NCBI GenBank assembly: GCA_023333565.1
Contig: JAJKFH010000102.1
Span: 5,659,001-5,723,000 of the forward strand
Reading direction: 5' to 3'
Origin: Puffinus mauretanicus
Lineage: Eukaryota; Chordata; Aves; Procellariiformes; Procellariidae
DNA length: 64,000 bases
Positions 59,730 through 64,000 of the stretch are shown piece after piece; the stretch's first letter is position 1, and each line of letters opens with the position of its first letter. The translations under genes and the position numbers were made by a program. A model generated the notes under the pieces. It was not told where the DNA came from. It did no database searches and saw nothing but the letters and a program-made list of their open reading frames with translations.

Positions 59730-62700
59730 TCTGCTGTGTTTATGCAGCCACTGTGGACTAAGAATGCCCTAACTGCATGAAATGATTCTTCTTATGAAAT
59801 ATAGTTATCAGGAGCCTGAGAAATATACTGTCTTGAAGTAAACAGCAACTAGCAGAGAGGCAATTGTGTGAAGGAATGAAGAACAGATACCTGTCTGTAA
59901 ATTTGGTGCTATGACTCAACAGAAAAAGATGGTTGTGCTGAAAAAAGTCATTTATAGGATTGAAATAATAATGTATTTTATGTTTTGAAAATACAATGTA
60001 TAGGCAAAGGATTCAAAATTTGGGAAATGGTATGCATGCTTCAACTCAGTCCTACTTAACTTTTATATAGTAGTATAAGACTGTGGAATGTAACAGGTTA
60101 TGAGGAAGTAGACAGCGTTAGAAAGGCCTTTTGAATGGTAACTTCAAACAAGGCTCTTTGCTTTTTGGTTATCAGTCTATTTAGATGTGTTATAAATAGC
60201 AAAGATAGATTGTTAGATATTTTCAATAGGAAAGAACGGGGGCAGGACAGGGAAGTAATAAGTTATATGAGATACCAATCACATTTCCATCAAGAGAAAA
60301 TGACTCATGATTCATAAAAGCCTTCTTTATACTAGAATACATTGTTTAGAATTTTGTTTAAAAATTAAACAGAACATCTAACTTTTCAGTAGCTGCAACT
60401 TCCTGACCTGATTTCCAAGGGACATTCTATAAATAAAACATATATTTCAAAGCTTGAATTCTCTTTAGAAGAGCCTATAGGCAGCTTCGGTGGGATATTG
60501 TTTTTCAGCACAGCCTTATTAATTTGCCAGCTGAACAATACTTTTGCAAGGAAAGCAATGAGTAAGAAGTGTGTTTTGAGTTGGCAAGTCAGAATAAGGC
60601 ACCTTGCGAAAACAAACATGCAAAAGAAAAAGATCTCTGCAAAATCCAAAGCAAAATTTATGCCAAGATTGCTGTTCTGAATAGCAGCATGGTGAGATTT
60701 CAGTCAATTCACCACCTGTGAGTAATTCTCTAAATAAAGGTATAAATTTCACAGTAAATCCTTCTGCAAGGCTTTCAAAGCCCCGCACGTTAACAAGAAA
60801 ATATACAGTGCACAATTCAATATGATCTATGAGGGAAAAGGAAGGCTAGAAGATAATCCCTCTGTCACTTTCTTATCACACAGGCTATTTGCACATACTT
60901 ACATAAAAGAACTAGTTTCTTTTCTGGTGCCTTTGCTGAGATGCCATATGACTCCATAATACAGAGTGCATCACAGGCACTGGAGGGCAGGCCTTAACTA
61001 GACACTAGAAAAAAGGAAAGTCCTCTCTGAAAAGGCTTTCCCACCCTTTATTATTAAATTCTGGTGTCAGGGGTGGAGGTTCACAATATCTTAGGAGCAA
61101 CCGAGCTGCCTTGGAGCCAACAGAGGCAGAAGATGGACAATCACGCAGTGCTTGTTAGCAGGCTGTTTTAGTATAGGGACAGAAAAACACACCCCAGTGA
61201 TACTTCTCTATTTATGACATGTGTATGGATATGCATTTGTTTTATTATTTGCTTGTTTTAATTGTGTATACTTAGCCAGAACAATGTATGAGATCTTGTG
61301 TGTCTCCTAACATTAGTAATGGCTATTTCTGTACCATTTAATAGACAGGTCAGGTACGACTCCTTGGCCAAGTGACACAACATAGTGTGGCTTGTGTCTG
61401 TGCACTTAAGCTCTCGTCCTTCCTCACGCCTCCTGCCTCCAACTCCCCCAAATAAGGTGGCTACATCCAGGCTGCTAACCATGAGCAGTGCCTCACATGA
61501 GCTATCCCCTGAACTAAGGCCAAGCACTGACTGGGAGAGTAAGCCTTCGAATGAGCCATAACCGTGCCAGGGAACATGCCAAGAGCGAGGAGGTACGGAT
61601 GATTGTGGCCCAGCGCTCAGTCTGTGTCCTGGCCTTGTTCTGTTTACTGGAATAGACAGAGCACGTAGCCAAAGGGGTCAGGATGAGAGCACAGCACTGA
61701 ATGTTTTTAGCACACTAGGGACACTTGCCCTGCTGGCCTTGGCAATGTTTTCTCATGCACCACTTCTGTGCATATGCTCATTCCCTTCCCCTCCTTGCTT
61801 TCCCCCGCCTGCACCCTACCTTTTCATGCACGCCTGAGGGAGATGGTTTGAGCAAAAAGCCTGCGATTATACTTTGTCCTGATCGTGTCCTCTAATGATT
61901 GTAAATATTTCTTGAATTTTAGTCTGTGCAGCCATATGAAGGTCAGACACATCTGGGCCAGGAGACCCAGTCACAAACTTGGAGTGAAGGACTGAGACTC
62001 TACCACCCTTTAAAAAAATAATGTTCCCAGGAATGTACAGGACTGCAGAAGGCTGCCTGCTGCCCTGCCAAGGAGCCTGCAATAGTATGTGTACTCCTGT
62101 GAACTTCTGCAGAAATCGCATAGTTTAATTTTTGACTTGGTTTGATTCCAAGGGAATACAGAGCTCTAAGCTAGGGCACCCTGTGTTACACACCAGTGAC
62201 TTTCCCACTGATGGGCAGTTTATGCATCTGGGGTACAAAGGTGGTGCCCACAAGCTGCGGGCAAAAGTAAAGAGAACCTCATTGGAGTGGAATAATTGTT
62301 ATCACAAGTAATAATACTGGAACTGAGTATTTTCTCCTGTTAATGGGGCAGCAGTGTGGGTAGTAATGCCATCACAGAAAAGGCAGTGGTAGAAAGGATG
62401 GATTTACTGTATGGGTGACTAAGGTGAATTCTCTCCGTTTTATGTAGGTGAGTTCATAAAGTGAATAAAATGCTCCGCCAGTGATCTATGAGTTCATGCC
62501 CTGCTGCCTTCCACCAAGACAAGAGCTCCCTAGTGCCCAAAGCATTTTTCAAAATACTGTATAGGATCTAAAATTACCGAAGTGTTTGAAAACTTTCCCA
62601 ACACTAAATTTGTCTATCTGTGATGGTGGAAACCTGGTAGAGTGGTAAGAATTACTTTCAGGGTGTCCTTGGAAGCTGAGAGTACAGCTTGATTTGGGCC

Positions 62701-64000
62701 AGCAATCCTATGGGCACAGATTGGTTAAGACTTGTAACCCACGAGCACCATTTAGACGAACTGTCAGTAAAGGAGGGTGTATGCTTGGAGGTTATTTTAG
62801 TTCTTTTTACAGTTTACATAGCAATTAACCAAAGAGAAGTTCTCTTAACAGACTGCTGCTATGAGTTGTCTTCACCAGTCAAAATCCAGAACAGAGATCT
62901 GGAAAACTAGAAAACAAACACAGAAACATGGACATAAAACTATGCAGGGGGGAGGAGGCATGCAACTTCACGAACTCCAACACAGGAGAGCTGATCCTGC
63001 TCACTGAGATCAAGGACGAACTCTCTACTGGCTTTGAACCAAGAACTGGTTCAAAATTAAGATAATAGGAAAATTTCCTTTTTATTTGCCTCTTTTTTTC
63101 TTTTTTTTTTTTTTTTAAGTGTTAATTATTTTGCTTATTTGAAAGTCTATTGCCTCCATTCTAAGAAGGTTTTTTTTTCCAGGATAAGAGATGTCTTACA
63201 TTCCTCAAGTGCAATTCATTTCCAATAAAACACTTTATGTTCCATATCAACCATTAACATTTCCAGATTGTAAACCTGACAGGTTTAACAGATTTATTCT
63301 TGTTTTCTATTAGCGTGAAGCTAAGATTGTGAGGTTAACTTTTAGCATGCTGTGGAGGCTGAGCCACTCTTTCTGTGTCCATGACTTTGCTCTGCGGTGA
63401 AACTAAACTGCCAAAATAAACCAGGAAAAGCAACTCTCTCCTGAAGTTTGAACAATTGTGGTTTTAACACTCAATGCAACAAAGAAAAAAGATGCAAAAT
63501 ATAAAATCTATTAATATCCAAAAAAGCAAAAGCTTAATAAGAAAATATCCTGTAATGAAATATTTACTGGAGAACAAGTGACTACTTCAGAAAATAGAGG
63601 TAGATGAGAACTACACAGAAAAAGCTAGGCTAGTGCAAATTGCCATTAATTCCTTTATGATGAGTTATGACACCATGGACATGAGTAGCCACAGACTTGA
63701 GAAATGTCATAGGCTGGAACTCTGGGTGACTGTAGCTCCCAAGTTCCCTACCTGAGTCATGGGCAGAGAAGAAGGGATTGCAAACTTGCTGATCCCTGGT
63801 ATTGCTAGAGGGCAGATGGAAGTCTCCCATCAGTTTATTACTGTAACATCAAATCACAGTATGAAAGTGATTGAGATCATGCCTTACGTAAGCTCTTGGC
63901 CAGTTCTGTGCTGGACTATGGGAAGGCTGGGGCAGAAGGGCCACCCTGTGTGCTGACCAGGGACAAATGAAATCCTTTTTACTCGCCTGATCAGAAGCTC
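59730..64000. other. Unassigned non-coding DNA
   Basis: No gene or known repeat was recognised. A poly-T tract at 63,093-63,116 (T7-C-T16) and a GC-richer patch at about 61,400-61,850 stand out only by composition. All open frames are under 100 codons. Confidence 0.5.

Noticed and set aside
1..64000. CRISPR arrays, phage, operons or bacterial defence systems
   Set aside because: There are no regularly spaced direct repeats, no dense long reading frames and no ribosome-binding-site pattern. The repeats present are vertebrate LINE and SINE families.

Overview
This window reads as non-coding nuclear DNA from a bird, or less likely another sauropsid. It is AT-rich, has little interspersed repeat and no bacterial-style gene packing. 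Its only long homologous coding stretch is a chicken-repeat-1 (CR1) LINE, and the dispersed repeats I recognise are CR1 3' ends of different ages plus decayed MIR-like SINE pieces. That combination is typical of avian introns and gene deserts. I could not identify a host protein-coding exon, a tRNA, rRNA or other structured RNA gene, or a CRISPR array. I cannot name the species, or say whether the window is intronic or intergenic.

Layout. About 1-21,985 is single-copy-looking AT-rich DNA with a C-rich tract near 550, a MIR-like fragment near 6.9 kb, a palindromic MITE-like piece near 8.4 kb, a clear MIR-like fragment near 10.0 kb, and short CT and AT/GT simple repeats. About 22,000-38,100 holds several old CR1 3' ends: 22.0 kb plus strand, 32.6-33.3 kb minus strand with a possible continuation near 33.7 kb, 37.1 kb plus, and 38.05 kb plus. 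It also holds several T/G-rich low-complexity blocks. About 38,100-50,100 has a MIR-like piece near 39.05 kb and strong G-runs, including a T13/G13 junction near 45.95 kb. About 50,100-51,215 is an old plus-strand CR1 fragment carrying the C-terminal part of the reverse-transcriptase ORF with many disruptions.

About 55,509-57,262 is a much younger minus-strand CR1 insertion. It is 5' truncated and keeps a nearly intact reading frame through the reverse transcriptase to the 3' end, with one in-frame amber stop and an altered catalytic box (FPDD where FADD is usual). A local cluster of CpGs lies at about 58.48-58.73 kb, and another CR1 tail lies near 59.68 kb on the minus strand.

There is no operon or pathway logic here: the recognisable elements are independent retroposon insertions accumulated over time. 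I found no convincing undescribed system. The best leads are the layered CR1 history, the dispersed asymmetric T/G blocks with quadruplex potential, and the isolated CpG cluster.
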